Shown piece after piece: positions 32,118-42,079 of a stretch of DNA of 49,321 nucleotides. The notes below the pieces were generated by a model. The model searched no databases, was not told the origin of the DNA, and saw only the letters and a program-made list of their open reading frames with translations. The translations under genes were made by a program, and so were the position numbers. This DNA comes from an uncultured Bacteroides sp. (lineage in GTDB: Bacteria > Bacteroidota > Bacteroidia > Bacteroidales > Bacteroidaceae), in assembly GCA_959606905.1 (NCBI GenBank), contig CAUHML010000020.1, positions 1-49,321 on the forward strand, written 5' to 3'. The number at the start of each line of letters is the position of its first letter. Position 1 is the stretch's first letter.

Positions 32118-34967
32118 TTAATTGGATTTCACTTCTTTTCTCTCTCCATTCGCCTGTACTGCATATATCTTCATGCTATCATTCCAAGGAATGGATGCCG
32201 GAATATCAAATGAGAAGAAATTAGAGAAATACATTATCTCACTACCTTTTTTTACTTCAAATGCGACAGCTTCATCACCCGAACTTATTGTAATATGTTG
32301 CCCGGAACGGGTATATGTTACATTCTTTGTAATCTTCTGGTCATTCTTGAACTGTGTATAATAGCCTACATCACCTACCTGATATTGTTCAATACCCACA
32401 TCATTATTCTTTCTGTCTTCAAGATAATAAAATGCATGTTTAGGTGCAGGAAACTGGCTCATGTAGCTTACTGCTTCGGCAATCATGGTTGGTGTCACAT
32501 TGTAGTTCCATTTACCATACTGTTCAATCTCCACATTATTTACCGGTTCGAGGAATCCCCACATCCTGAAGAATTCAGTCAGATTCTCATTGGCAGCCTT
32601 ACTTGCCATCTTTGCAAAATGTAACTGACCTGCTCCCGGATTAGATTCAACAATACGATCTTCCCGCAAGAGTTTGAAGAGTTTCTGCCAGAAATCTGTT
32701 TTATAGCCACAACGATGATAATAATTCCAAAGTTGCCAGTTCATACGCATATGTATTTCCGTATCCTCATTCTGATGAGTGGCGCTACCCATATTCCACC
32801 AAGCTTGTTTATCAACAAAACGGGCTTTTGCCAACGCGCTTAATTCCGATCCTCTCGAACAATATTTTCCCAGTTTAAACAGTATGTAATTTGAGAAAAG
32901 ATTATTGGATGACTCTGTTGAACCGGGCCAGTTGATGGCACGCTGGTGAATATGTCCTATTTCGTGAGCCGGTCCCCAGGCATTGTCTTTAGCAGCCATC
33001 ACGTTATCATAAAGCAAAATATTATTGAGATAAGTATATAAGAATCCAATCCTATAATCTGATGCCCACATATAGCTACCTTCCGGAGAGATGGCAAACA
33101 AATGATTGTTGACCTGCGATGGGCGGACGTCATCAATACCCATCAGTTCCTGTTGCCAACTAATGATATTATCCCAAAGATTAATGGCAGACAGTATATC
33201 GTAGGGAACAGCCTGCATCATCTTATCTCGATGGAAGTAGAACATAATTCTTTCACCACGTATGCAGAAATACTTATAAGTAGCTTTATTTATAAGCTCT
33301 TTATATTTATCATTAGTCTTATCCGTTTTTACATCAAAGAATCCGCTGACATATCCGCTACCTAAAGGAATATGTATCTTCACAGGTTTTGCATTGATAT
33401 CCTGCAAGTTAGTGTTATACATAAGGAACAACATCCCTCGCTGTGTAAATCCAAGTTTATTGACTCCTTCTTCAAGGAAACGGGTTTCTCCGCTTGTTGC
33501 TGTTTGCACATAGTCGCCGGACTTTTCTTCACCGATGCATTGAATAGACAAACTCTGTCCATGGGTGTCACCTACCAACACAATGACCGAATCTCCGGCT
33601 TCCACATAAATACCCGTAGGATTGTCTAAGTTACTGTATCGTTTGGTCATCAGTGTTTCTGCCCATTCCTCTACATTACTGTAAGGGTGATAATCTTGTA
33701 TACGGAAAGACTTTTCCCATTCGTCATATGTGTTTCTCTTTAATTGAATGGCTATATTGGCAAAATAGCCGGGAAGTGCATTTATCTGTGCATCGGTAGC
33801 TTCATCTCTCACCTCCGTACAAGTTATATCTGTAAAAACGCCCAGCAATTGTGCGTCAAGTTTCTTATCCGGATTCTTTTGATAGAACTCCATTTCATCA
33901 CAACTTACAAAGTCTCCCAAGCCGGAATGAACCTCAAATTTTATTTTAGTAGCTTTCTTCAAACTCTGAGTAAACACCACACGGCTTGAAGCATTCTGCA
34001 TCTTAAAATCGAATGAACCGTACTTCGTATATTCGGGAGCATCTTCTGTTGCCGTGTAAATATCCAATTTGCCAAAATTACCATTTCCACTACGGGTGTG
34101 ATAAATCAAGTAATCTATGTCTTTTGTGCCATCAAAAAAATATTCGAGAGTAACAGGAAAATTAGCCTTTTGATTCCAAATTGAATGATAGGGGGTTCCA
34201 CCAAACTTGCCATCAAAAGAGTTCTCGATTCCTTGTCCCGGCTGGTGCTCACTATCTTTTCCTCCATTGGGAGATATTTTCAAATCACCTTCTATCTCTA
34301 CATCCGAAACACCGGAATCTTTAGCATTTTGTGTAACTGAGCATAATGCTCTTATCTTGTCGTCTTTAGTATATATGTAAGTGAATGTGACAGTACGTGT
34401 TTCATAATATGGGTTGGCATCTACCGTATATTGGTATTCTTTATCTGTCAGCGCACGGGTGGCAGGAACAGTTTTGATCCAATCACTGTTTTCCGATTGC
34501 TCTATTGTGTATTCTATATTCGAAGTGACAATAATGGAAAGAGGACCGCCGGCCGCATCGATTATCGGATTGGGATTCTTGACAAGGATAGCAGGACCGT
34601 ACCCTAATTGACGTACTTGAATAGTATAGTTTTGCACAGAACTCTTTAATGTGATTTCTGCAGAGCGTACGTCCGGTTCTTCATTGGCATGTACCAATAC
34701 TTTCACCGCGGGCGAAGAACTCGACATGTCTTTTGCTGCGACACACCAGTCCTGATTTGATGAGACTACCCATGCGTCTGCGGCCAGATTAGTTTCCACA
34801 GGTATTACAAGCGATGATTGTTTTTGATCGAAATCCTGTTGTAAATACTCCTCTTTTATTGTGAATACAGGAGTTTTATCACCCGGTTCATCATCGCTGC
34901 AAGCCAGGAACAAAGAAGAAAAGATGAGAGAAGTAATCCCCCATAGTAAGAACAGATATTGCTTCAT
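32118..34967 (-). CDS. M60-type (mucinase/enhancin-like) metallopeptidase lipoprotein
   Basis: The 949-residue product starts at 34967 (MKQYLFLLWG), with lipobox LFLAC at about residue 24. The 10 codons upstream are unsupported and overlap a promoter box. Domain order: two BACON-like Ig domains (residues about 40-215), an F5/8 type C-like carbohydrate-binding region (about 235-370), then the M60 domain with zinc site HEIGH at 668-672 and downstream ESSNNLFSNY. Enzymes of this type cleave O-glycosylated mucin peptides. Surface exposure is inferred from the lipobox. It is the last gene of the SusCD operon and may also have its own promoter. Confidence 0.87.
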   Translation of the reverse strand: MKQYLFLLWGITSLIFSSLFLACSDDEPGDKTPVFTIKEEYLQQDFDQKQSSLVIPVETNLAADAWVVSSNQDWCVAAKDMSSSSPAVKVLVHANEEPDVRSAEITLKSSVQNYTIQVRQLGYGPAILVKNPNPIIDAAGGPLSIIVTSNIEYTIEQSENSDWIKTVPATRALTDKEYQYTVDANPYYETRTVTFTYIYTKDDKIRALCSVTQNAKDSGVSDVEIEGDLKISPNGGKDSEHQPGQGIENSFDGKFGGTPYHSIWNQKANFPVTLEYFFDGTKDIDYLIYHTRSGNGNFGKLDIYTATEDAPEYTKYGSFDFKMQNASSRVVFTQSLKKATKIKFEVHSGLGDFVSCDEMEFYQKNPDKKLDAQLLGVFTDITCTEVRDEATDAQINALPGYFANIAIQLKRNTYDEWEKSFRIQDYHPYSNVEEWAETLMTKRYSNLDNPTGIYVEAGDSVIVLVGDTHGQSLSIQCIGEEKSGDYVQTATSGETRFLEEGVNKLGFTQRGMLFLMYNTNLQDINAKPVKIHIPLGSGYVSGFFDVKTDKTNDKYKELINKATYKYFCIRGERIMFYFHRDKMMQAVPYDILSAINLWDNIISWQQELMGIDDVRPSQVNNHLFAISPEGSYMWASDYRIGFLYTYLNNILLYDNVMAAKDNAWGPAHEIGHIHQRAINWPGSTESSNNLFSNYILFKLGKYCSRGSELSALAKARFVDKQAWWNMGSATHQNEDTEIHMRMNWQLWNYYHRCGYKTDFWQKLFKLLREDRIVESNPGAGQLHFAKMASKAANENLTEFFRMWGFLEPVNNVEIEQYGKWNYNVTPTMIAEAVSYMSQFPAPKHAFYYLEDRKNNDVGIEQYQVGDVGYYTQFKNDQKITKNVTYTRSGQHITISSGDEAVAFEVKKGSEIMYFSNFFSFDIPASIPWNDSMKIYAVQANGERKEVKSN

Positions 34968-34994
34968 AAAGTATTGTATCATCAAAAGATTATT

Positions 34995-35002
34995 CAAAGT
35001 TA
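34995..35002 (-). promoter_or_regulatory. Possible internal promoter box for the M60 gene
   Basis: On the minus strand this is TAACTTTG, a TAnnTTTG match 28 bases before the ATG. The -33 position falls in the hairpin at 35013-35048 and is not conserved. Confidence 0.4.
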
Positions 35003-35012
35003 ACCATAAAAG

Positions 35013-35048
35013 TTAATGAGAGAGAGAAAACATTCTCTCTCTCATTAA
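35013..35048. other. Perfect 16-bp hairpin between the DUF1735 and M60 genes
   Basis: TTAATGAGAGAGAGAA (35013-35028) is exactly complementary to TTCTCTCTCTCATTAA (35033-35048), with a four-base loop. It lies downstream of the surface-binding gene and just before the peptidase's promoter-like box. It may terminate part of the PUL transcript or mark a processing or stability site. Confidence 0.7.
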
Positions 35049-35068
35049 AATATTACTTAGGAGAAAAA

Positions 35069-36421
35069 TCAGTCTGTGCTCATCCAGAACTCTGCAAATG
35101 CAAAACTGTTTCCTACTGACGTTTTATCTACTTGTACCCGCAAATATTTAAATGGTTTGCCGACGAATACCGGCGATGTATATTTTGCTTTTGTTGCCGT
35201 TGGTAGATTTTCTGTAACCGTAGTGATTTTACTGAAGGCAGTACCGTCCGGACTACCGAGAAGTGTATACTGCAGAGGAGCGCCATTATTGTTGTTATGA
35301 CGTATTTGATATCCTATTGATACTGCTGTGGATTCTTTCGGCAGAGCAATTTGAATCCAGTGAGGCATTGGTGCTACTCCGCTCCAGTTACTATGGTAAT
35401 ACGTATCTTCTTTTCCGTCGAGCATTTCAGCAATAGAACCTTCATTTGTCGGATCCGGGAAAATACTAATCATATTTTCTTTCAGGTCGACTTTGGTTAA
35501 TTTGCTTGCATCAGGTACATAAGAGATAGCATATAACGATGTATTTCTTTCTGCATCGATAACAAATTGTGGTTTAGTGCATGAAGACAAACAAATCGGA
35601 AGCACATAATTACCATAACTCAAACCGGTACGGTCTACTTCAATATTCGCCTCTTTTACACTTTCCATATCGTTGGTAAAGTTGACAGTTGTCTCCAGCG
35701 TGTAAGCAGTAGAAGGTAACATTGCATAATCACATTCGTTTGCTGCATTATATTCGTCTAACAATTTCGAATCGATAGTTAATTCACAAGAGAAGTCCCA
35801 TTTGCTTGGAATAGGAATTTCCAATGGCAAAGTGAAATTCATTTTAATAGGGCCGTTGTCCGAGAAAAAGTTTTGAGTATAGCCGCTCTTTGAAAAGAAA
35901 ACTGTCGGAGTTTGTACATTTGGCTTAATAAAAACCTTTCCTAATTTTGAATTGATAGAGTCCTGTGAATTTTCCAGTTGCAATGGTAGCACATACTCTT
36001 CACCGGCATTCAAGGCGGGAAGCCCGTCAATCAGTTCCGTTTTCAGAGTAATATCCATAGTCTTATACAGTTCATCTGCAGCAAAAGTAAATTTTCTATC
36101 GCCATTCAATTCATAGCAAGTGGTGGGAATGGCTTTGTATTTTACTCCCTGTTCTGCATTATATATAGCCAATGCAGCATCATCCAACGTTCCTATACTT
36201 ACTTCCGTCACTGCGTTGAGTTCTGAGCCTCCCTTGTTTATCACAACCTGGTAGTTGGCATCTTCCCCTGTGTTATATACACTTACAGGTATTTCGCCAC
36301 TATTTCTGAAATAAAGTATAGTACTGAAATCATCCAGAAATTCATCCTTGCCATCTTCGCACGCAGTCTGCGTTAAAAGGAAGGCAGATACGAACGACAC
36401 TAATAATATATTTTTTCTCAT
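35069..36421 (-). CDS. DUF1735-type surface glycan-binding lipoprotein
   Basis: This 450-residue protein has lipobox TQTACEDG. The N-terminal about 300 residues contain two DUF1735-like beta-sandwich units (ILYFRNSGEIPVSVYNTG and FFSKSGYTQNFF mark their starts). The C-terminal about 140 residues form an F5/8 type C (discoidin-like) domain with the SVGNSFAFAEFW segment. Proteins of this layout sit next to SusD in PULs as surface glycan-binding proteins. It is 46 bases after susD in the same direction. Confidence 0.83.
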   Translation of the reverse strand: MRKNILLVSFVSAFLLTQTACEDGKDEFLDDFSTILYFRNSGEIPVSVYNTGEDANYQVVINKGGSELNAVTEVSIGTLDDAALAIYNAEQGVKYKAIPTTCYELNGDRKFTFAADELYKTMDITLKTELIDGLPALNAGEEYVLPLQLENSQDSINSKLGKVFIKPNVQTPTVFFSKSGYTQNFFSDNGPIKMNFTLPLEIPIPSKWDFSCELTIDSKLLDEYNAANECDYAMLPSTAYTLETTVNFTNDMESVKEANIEVDRTGLSYGNYVLPICLSSCTKPQFVIDAERNTSLYAISYVPDASKLTKVDLKENMISIFPDPTNEGSIAEMLDGKEDTYYHSNWSGVAPMPHWIQIALPKESTAVSIGYQIRHNNNNGAPLQYTLLGSPDGTAFSKITTVTENLPTATKAKYTSPVFVGKPFKYLRVQVDKTSVGNSFAFAEFWMSTD

Positions 36422-36467
36422 AAATATTTTCTTTTTATTAATAAAGTGGTTTTATGTGTATTTCTCA

Positions 36468-38381
36468 CTACCATCCATAGTTTCTGGTCAGTAATTTATT
36501 ACGATCCAATTCACGCTGAGAGAACGGATAGAGATAGTGGTTGGATTTAAACACGCGTGTTTCAAATACGGTTCTTTTCCAAAATCCGTCAGGAGTTACT
36601 TTCGTATCATTACCTTCCAGCGGACAGGTTGCATCCATACCATACATCGGACCATTATCCGTTTGTTCCGCAATCATCCAAGTACGTGTGTCGAAATAGC
36701 GATGTCTTTCAAATGCCAGTTCCACACGACGTTCTTTACGACAAAGTTCAATCAGTTCGTCCACGGAAGCATTGGGATATACACTTGTAATCGGAGTCAA
36801 TCCCGCACGGTCGCGCAAATCCGCCCATTTTTCCATTGCCAGTTCTTCATATCCTGCCGGCAAAGCAACATTCCTCTTCTTACATTCCAGAACAGATTCG
36901 ATGAAGTTCAGATACATCTCTCCGAGACGGAATACCGGGAATGTCAGATTACCCCATTGTCCATCACCGGAGTTCAGTGTATGGTCATAAAAACGATTGC
37001 ACAGGTAACCACTCTTAGGATAGTCGTGGCTCTTGTTACCATTACCTCCTTTGGCAAAAGAGATCATTGTGCTGCCAGCACCATGCAACCAATAGTTACC
37101 TCCAAAGAAAACAGTGATATAAAAACGAGGTTCACGATCTTTATACATGTTAGGAGCAGTGATATTGTAGTTCTTAAAGTTGCTCCATCCTTTTGCCGGA
37201 TATTCCCAGTCTGATTTTTGCAGTTCTTCTTCCTTGCTGTATCCTGAAGCATTGTCTATTATCGGATCACCTGATGCTTCATACCCTATAATAGGATAGC
37301 GTCCGTTGTTCATCGCATAAGCATCTACCTGTTGCTGTGTAGGACCTACACCACCGTATGCAGTACCGGGTAATCCGGTGGGAGCTGTATTTACTCCCCA
37401 ACTATATCCGCTATTGTAACGGTCTGTCCAGATCAATTCACTATTCCAGTTCACATGGGTGATACCATAATAATCTTCATACGGATCACCGTTACCTGCA
37501 CGATAAAGTTCGTAATCAGTATCGTCTAACAAGACTTTAGCAGCCTTTGCTGCTTCCAACCATTTATTGGCATCGTATGTTTGCGGGAAAAGATCCACTC
37601 CCGAAAGTTCGGGGAACTTGTCTGTTACTGGGTTCTTTACCGTACGATATAGAGCATTACCGTTGAACAAGTCGCGTGCCGAATAAAGTTTCAGACGTGA
37701 AATGACTGCATAACAGGTACCTTTAGTCGCTAAACCGTATTTACTGGTCGACAGCCCCTTCTGAACAGGTACAGCACTACTTTCGGCACATGCAGTAAGT
37801 TCACTGACTACATAATTTACACACTCTTCCCATGTGTTACGAGGACGGTATAATTCTTCTGTAGAAGCTGCAAAGTCCAGTAATTCGTCTCCAATCAGGA
37901 AAATAGGTCCATAATCGCACATCATACTAAAATAGTAGTAGGCACGGGCAAAGCGCGCCTGCCAATACCATTCGTCAAGTTGTTCCTGGGTAGCCAGAGG
38001 GTCTGAGCATTTATATACATTCTGCATGAAAATATTACATTCACGGATACCTTTATAGTATTTGTCCATTTTGTAATAAGGTACATTTGAGGCATTCCAT
38101 GATCCGAAGTTCATAGAACGGTAACCACGGTCATAAGTAATGGTACATTCGTCCGATGCTCCCAAATAGGGCTCATTATCTCCAATGAATCCTCCATTGT
38201 AGTTAGGAAGAAATGACATAGCATTGAGCCAATACTGCTTGATCGTATTTCTTGACTCCCAGATTTTTTCGAAAGTCAGTTTTTCGTCTTCTTGCCTGTC
38301 GAGGAAATCTTCACATGAAGATAACAACATCGCGCCGGTAGCGAAGCATAACAGATAAAGTGATTTTATTTGAAGTTTCAT
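36468..38381 (-). CDS. SusD/RagB-family glycan-binding lipoprotein
   Basis: SusD proteins form the lid on SusC and bind glycan at the cell surface. The 637-residue product has lipobox LLSSCEDF and the SusD ARAYYYFSMMCDYGPIFL helix-repeat motif near residue 145. The C-terminal RRVELAFERHRYFDTRTW motif precedes the end, which is ...LLTRNYGW. Length suits the larger mucin-type SusD proteins. It follows SusC by 20 bases. Confidence 0.93.
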   Translation of the reverse strand: MKLQIKSLYLLCFATGAMLLSSCEDFLDRQEDEKLTFEKIWESRNTIKQYWLNAMSFLPNYNGGFIGDNEPYLGASDECTITYDRGYRSMNFGSWNASNVPYYKMDKYYKGIRECNIFMQNVYKCSDPLATQEQLDEWYWQARFARAYYYFSMMCDYGPIFLIGDELLDFAASTEELYRPRNTWEECVNYVVSELTACAESSAVPVQKGLSTSKYGLATKGTCYAVISRLKLYSARDLFNGNALYRTVKNPVTDKFPELSGVDLFPQTYDANKWLEAAKAAKVLLDDTDYELYRAGNGDPYEDYYGITHVNWNSELIWTDRYNSGYSWGVNTAPTGLPGTAYGGVGPTQQQVDAYAMNNGRYPIIGYEASGDPIIDNASGYSKEEELQKSDWEYPAKGWSNFKNYNITAPNMYKDREPRFYITVFFGGNYWLHGAGSTMISFAKGGNGNKSHDYPKSGYLCNRFYDHTLNSGDGQWGNLTFPVFRLGEMYLNFIESVLECKKRNVALPAGYEELAMEKWADLRDRAGLTPITSVYPNASVDELIELCRKERRVELAFERHRYFDTRTWMIAEQTDNGPMYGMDATCPLEGNDTKVTPDGFWKRTVFETRVFKSNHYLYPFSQRELDRNKLLTRNYGW

Positions 38382-38401
38382 AAGTTATACAGTTATAAGA
38401 T

Positions 38402-41400
38402 TTAGAAATTAGCATTGAAGCCGATAGTGATCACTCGATTCAACGGATAGCCGGAACCTTCTCCTCCACCTTTTTCAGGATCCCACATATCGAATGGAGC
38501 AAATGTGAGCAGGTTACTTCCCGACACATAAAAGCGGAAAGACTTAATGAATGTTTTACTTGTCAACGATTTGGGAAGTGTATAACCAATCTCCATATTC
38601 TTCAATCGTATGAAAGAACCGTTGCGTTGCCACCATGTGGAAGTTTGAGTGTTGTTAGATGCTCCGGCACCTCCGCTACCATTGCTGAGGCGCGGGTAGA
38701 GTACATTTGCATTCTGTTCGGGGGTATTAGTGGACATCCATACATTGTTGTATATATTTTCGTTCACAGCCGAACGTTCCAAGTTTCCTGAAGAGAAAAG
38801 ACTCTTAACTGATGATCCGCTTAAGAAGAAACTTGTGCGAGCCGCTCCTTGAAAGAATACATTGAAATCCCAGTTCTTCCATTGTGCCGTAGCGCCGAAA
38901 CCGTACATGATTTCCGGTAAGTTAGTATATCCGATAGCGATTTGGTCTTGAGAGTTGATAACTCCGTCACCATTGATATCCTGATATTTAATATCACCTA
39001 CACGGTATTCTCCGAAACTTTGTACAGGGCTGTTGTCTATTTCTTCCTGACTCTGGAATAACCCTAAGGCTACGAGTCCGAAAGGCTGCATGGAACCACC
39101 TGAACCAAAAGGTTTGCCTATTCTGTTTTGGTATTTATATTCCCAGTCTGGTTCGTCGTTGTTCTTCAATTTGTTACGATTATATGTAAAGTTACCTCTT
39201 GCCGTTACATAAACATTACCTATCTTCTGTGAGTATTCGATATTACTATCGAAACCCTGGTTCAGTGTTTCACCGATATTGACATAAGGGATAGTGGAAA
39301 TACCGACAATGGCAGGCAATCCGGCACGTTGCAGGAAGATTCCGGTACGTTCTTCACGGAAGTAATCGGCCTGTACTTTAACCTTGTTGAATAAAGAGAA
39401 TTCGATACCGACGTTCAATTTCAGAGCTTCTTCCCAAGATGCGTTCAGGTTTTCAACTTCACCAATACGAATACCATCACCTCCTTGGTTGGCACTTTGA
39501 CCGTATTGCCAGTTTCCTCCTGTTACAATAGAAGATTCATATACCCATCTTCTCTGTCCGCCGATGTCATCATTACCTACTTTACCGTAAGAAGCTTTTA
39601 ACTTTAACATATCAACAGTGTTAGTTATAGGTTCAAACCACTTCTCGTTAGACATCATCCAACCGATAGCTGCTGCAGGGAAAAAGCCAAAACGATGTCC
39701 GCGTGCAAAGTTTTCGGAACCGTTATAACCGACATTTACTTCAGCAAAATATGTATCTTTGAATGCATAAGTAACACGTCCTGCCAAACCTTGGTTTTTA
39801 TAAGGAAGTGCAGCGTCTCCGCTACCGGCCTGTGTGTTAGTATGTATTTTCTGATTGTATAGTAACAATGCGCCTACACGATGTTTTTCTGCAAACAAAC
39901 GGTTGTAGTTCAATGAGCCTTCCAAATAACGTGTCATCGTTCCGCTACGTCCGATTGCGAATCCCAAAGACTCACTTCCGGTATGTACGGGGTCCCATTC
40001 ACCGTCACCATTATTATCGTCATAAATCAGATTGCCTTGGTCGTCTCTCCCACGGGCATGATAGAAAGTCGGTGTTTTGGAGCGGCGTTGCAATGTAGTG
40101 TTCCACGCATCCCATGAGAATTTCAAGTTGGCAGTTAATCCCTCCAACGGTTTCCAAAGTTTACCGATATCTTGCGTAACGCCGACAAGTGCTTGTGCCG
40201 AGTTCCAGAACTGTTCACGGTATCCGGAGTGAACCAGCATATTCCATGGGTTGAAACCGGAATCGGTAGAAGGTCCTGAAAGTTTTCCATCAGAGTATTC
40301 TATCGGGAATGCATTAGGGGAAGCATTGAACGTATATCCCCAAATGTCGTTATCGTTGTCACCAAATCCGGGACCGAACGATTTTTCATAGATATTAGCC
40401 AGATTGACATTCAGCACTGTGCTTTTGGTCAGGTTGAGGTCTATATTGGCACGGAAGTTGAATTTGTTGTAATTAATAGATGAATCGTATCCATATATGT
40501 TTCCTGCATTTTTGTAGATAGAGCTTTCATTATAGAAAGAGCCTGAAACATAATATTTCACGATGTCTCCACCACCGGTGATACTTAGATTTACTCGTTG
40601 ATTTTCAGCCATGTCGTCGAACAAAGCATCAAACCAGTCTACATCCGGGTAGAGATCGGGGTCACTATGTTCTCTATATTTCTGCATGACTTCGTCCGAA
40701 TAATACTTGGTTGAAGAAGCTTCATTGTAAAGTTCCGCCCATCTTGCTGAGTCGAGCATCTTCGGACGTTTGGTAGGACTGGTAAAACCAAACTCTGTGC
40801 GTACATTGATTGCCGGCTTACCTTCTTCTCCCTTTTTAGTAGTAATCAAGATTACTCCGTTGGCACCTCGTACACCATAAACGGCAGAGGCCGAAGCATC
40901 TTTCAGAATGGAGAATGAAGCGATATCGTCTGTATCTACCAGATCAAGATCACGTTCGATGCCATCTACCAGCACTAACGGAGTGGAAGTTCCCTTAAAG
41001 GAAGATACACCACGAATGTAGAAATCCGCGGCACTATTTTTGCCGGGCTCTCCCGAACGGGTCATAGCCACAACACCGGATAACTGACCTGCCAACACAT
41101 TTGAAATTGATGCTCCGGGAACTTTCAGTTTTTTGATGTCTAGCGTTGAGATAGCCCCAACAACACTTTCTTTTTTCTGGCTACCATATCCGACAACAAC
41201 AACTTCGTCCAATACTTCAGTATCGGGTTGAAGAGTGACATTGATACTCTTTTGGTCTATGATTGCAATTTCCTGCTTCTTCATACCGATATAAGAGAAT
41301 TCAAGTACTCCACCTACACCTTCTATCGTGATAGAATATTTACCGTCTATATCGGTCACAGCACCTACCGAACTGTTTTTTAGCCAAACAGAAGCTCCAA

Positions 41401-41611
41401 TAATAGGTTCATTGGTATCGCCATCTCTTACTACACCGGTAATAACACGCTTTTGCTTTTTCTGTTGAGTCGATTCAACAATTTTAGTAGTAGATTCTCC
41501 TTTCACATCCTTCCATTCCTCTGCTGCAGAGGAAGAAAGCGGACAAAGAAGCAATGACAGAACAGTATACTTCAAATACCGTTGTTTACAAAAAAAATGA
41601 AATTGTCTCAT
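38402..41611 (-). CDS. SusC/RagA-family TonB-dependent transporter
   Basis: This 1069-residue outer-membrane importer has a signal peptide, a CarboxypepD_reg-like domain (about residues 55-130, ITGVVRDGDTNEPIIGASVW), a plug with the LVLVDGIERDLDLVDTDDI-type motif and a 22-strand barrel ending in IGFNANF. It imports oligosaccharides bound by the SusD partner with energy from TonB. It heads the minus-strand operon SusC-SusD-DUF1735-M60. The only visible promoter lies in a segment flanked by 24-bp inverted repeats (41670-42103), with a leader of about 155 bases. Confidence 0.95.
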   Translation of the reverse strand: MRQFHFFCKQRYLKYTVLSLLLCPLSSSAAEEWKDVKGESTTKIVESTQQKKQKRVITGVVRDGDTNEPIIGASVWLKNSSVGAVTDIDGKYSITIEGVGGVLEFSYIGMKKQEIAIIDQKSINVTLQPDTEVLDEVVVVGYGSQKKESVVGAISTLDIKKLKVPGASISNVLAGQLSGVVAMTRSGEPGKNSAADFYIRGVSSFKGTSTPLVLVDGIERDLDLVDTDDIASFSILKDASASAVYGVRGANGVILITTKKGEEGKPAINVRTEFGFTSPTKRPKMLDSARWAELYNEASSTKYYSDEVMQKYREHSDPDLYPDVDWFDALFDDMAENQRVNLSITGGGDIVKYYVSGSFYNESSIYKNAGNIYGYDSSINYNKFNFRANIDLNLTKSTVLNVNLANIYEKSFGPGFGDNDNDIWGYTFNASPNAFPIEYSDGKLSGPSTDSGFNPWNMLVHSGYREQFWNSAQALVGVTQDIGKLWKPLEGLTANLKFSWDAWNTTLQRRSKTPTFYHARGRDDQGNLIYDDNNGDGEWDPVHTGSESLGFAIGRSGTMTRYLEGSLNYNRLFAEKHRVGALLLYNQKIHTNTQAGSGDAALPYKNQGLAGRVTYAFKDTYFAEVNVGYNGSENFARGHRFGFFPAAAIGWMMSNEKWFEPITNTVDMLKLKASYGKVGNDDIGGQRRWVYESSIVTGGNWQYGQSANQGGDGIRIGEVENLNASWEEALKLNVGIEFSLFNKVKVQADYFREERTGIFLQRAGLPAIVGISTIPYVNIGETLNQGFDSNIEYSQKIGNVYVTARGNFTYNRNKLKNNDEPDWEYKYQNRIGKPFGSGGSMQPFGLVALGLFQSQEEIDNSPVQSFGEYRVGDIKYQDINGDGVINSQDQIAIGYTNLPEIMYGFGATAQWKNWDFNVFFQGAARTSFFLSGSSVKSLFSSGNLERSAVNENIYNNVWMSTNTPEQNANVLYPRLSNGSGGAGASNNTQTSTWWQRNGSFIRLKNMEIGYTLPKSLTSKTFIKSFRFYVSGSNLLTFAPFDMWDPEKGGGEGSGYPLNRVITIGFNANF

Positions 41612-41669
41612 GCTTTTTCTTTTAGATTTAACATTTGGTTAATTGTAGATTGAGTTAAAGGTTGAATAT

Positions 41670-41693
41670 GTTCTTGCAGAACTTATTACATGT
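41670..41693 (+). repeat. Left arm of 24-bp inverted repeat upstream of SusC
   Basis: Its exact reverse complement is at 42080-42103. The arm begins with the internal dyad GTTCTTGCAGAAC and continues TTATTACATGT. It is 58 bases upstream of the SusC ATG. Confidence 0.95.
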
Positions 41694-41772
41694 TCTAAAT
41701 TAAGAGTTGTTTTTCACATCATATTACATTGGTTAATTAGGTTATATTTATAATAGGCAACAAATTTTATGC

Positions 41773-41805
41773 GCAAAGATAACTATTTATTTGAATAACA
41801 CGCAA
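41773..41805 (-). promoter_or_regulatory. SusC promoter inside the inverted-repeat segment
   Basis: On the minus strand, TTG (complement of 41803-41805) and TATCTTTG (complement of 41773-41780) are separated by 22 bases, slightly wide but acceptable. No other CAAAnnTA box lies between here and the SusC start. Confidence 0.65.
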
Positions 41806-42079
41806 GAATGCATATTATTTTCTTTATGAATTAAAAAAAATATTTTCGCCTTGTGTCATTCCCGAATCCCCCAATAAGCATTTTATTGTGATTAGTATAT
41901 AAAATAGGTATAATATACTACATGGATTATTAAGATAATTAATTGAATATCAATACTTAAGGAGCTTATCTCGGTAGAACAATAGTACCATAATCTTCTA
42001 TCCGACCGCTTCACAAGGGTTTCTCATGCAACCGTGTACTATCGGAGTCATCCTAAAAAACTTGATAATGAGGTTGTAG

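Noticed and set aside
36537..37214. 225-codon plus-strand frame inside susD
   Set aside because: Shadow of susD; Cys/His/Phe-rich composition typical of antisense frames.
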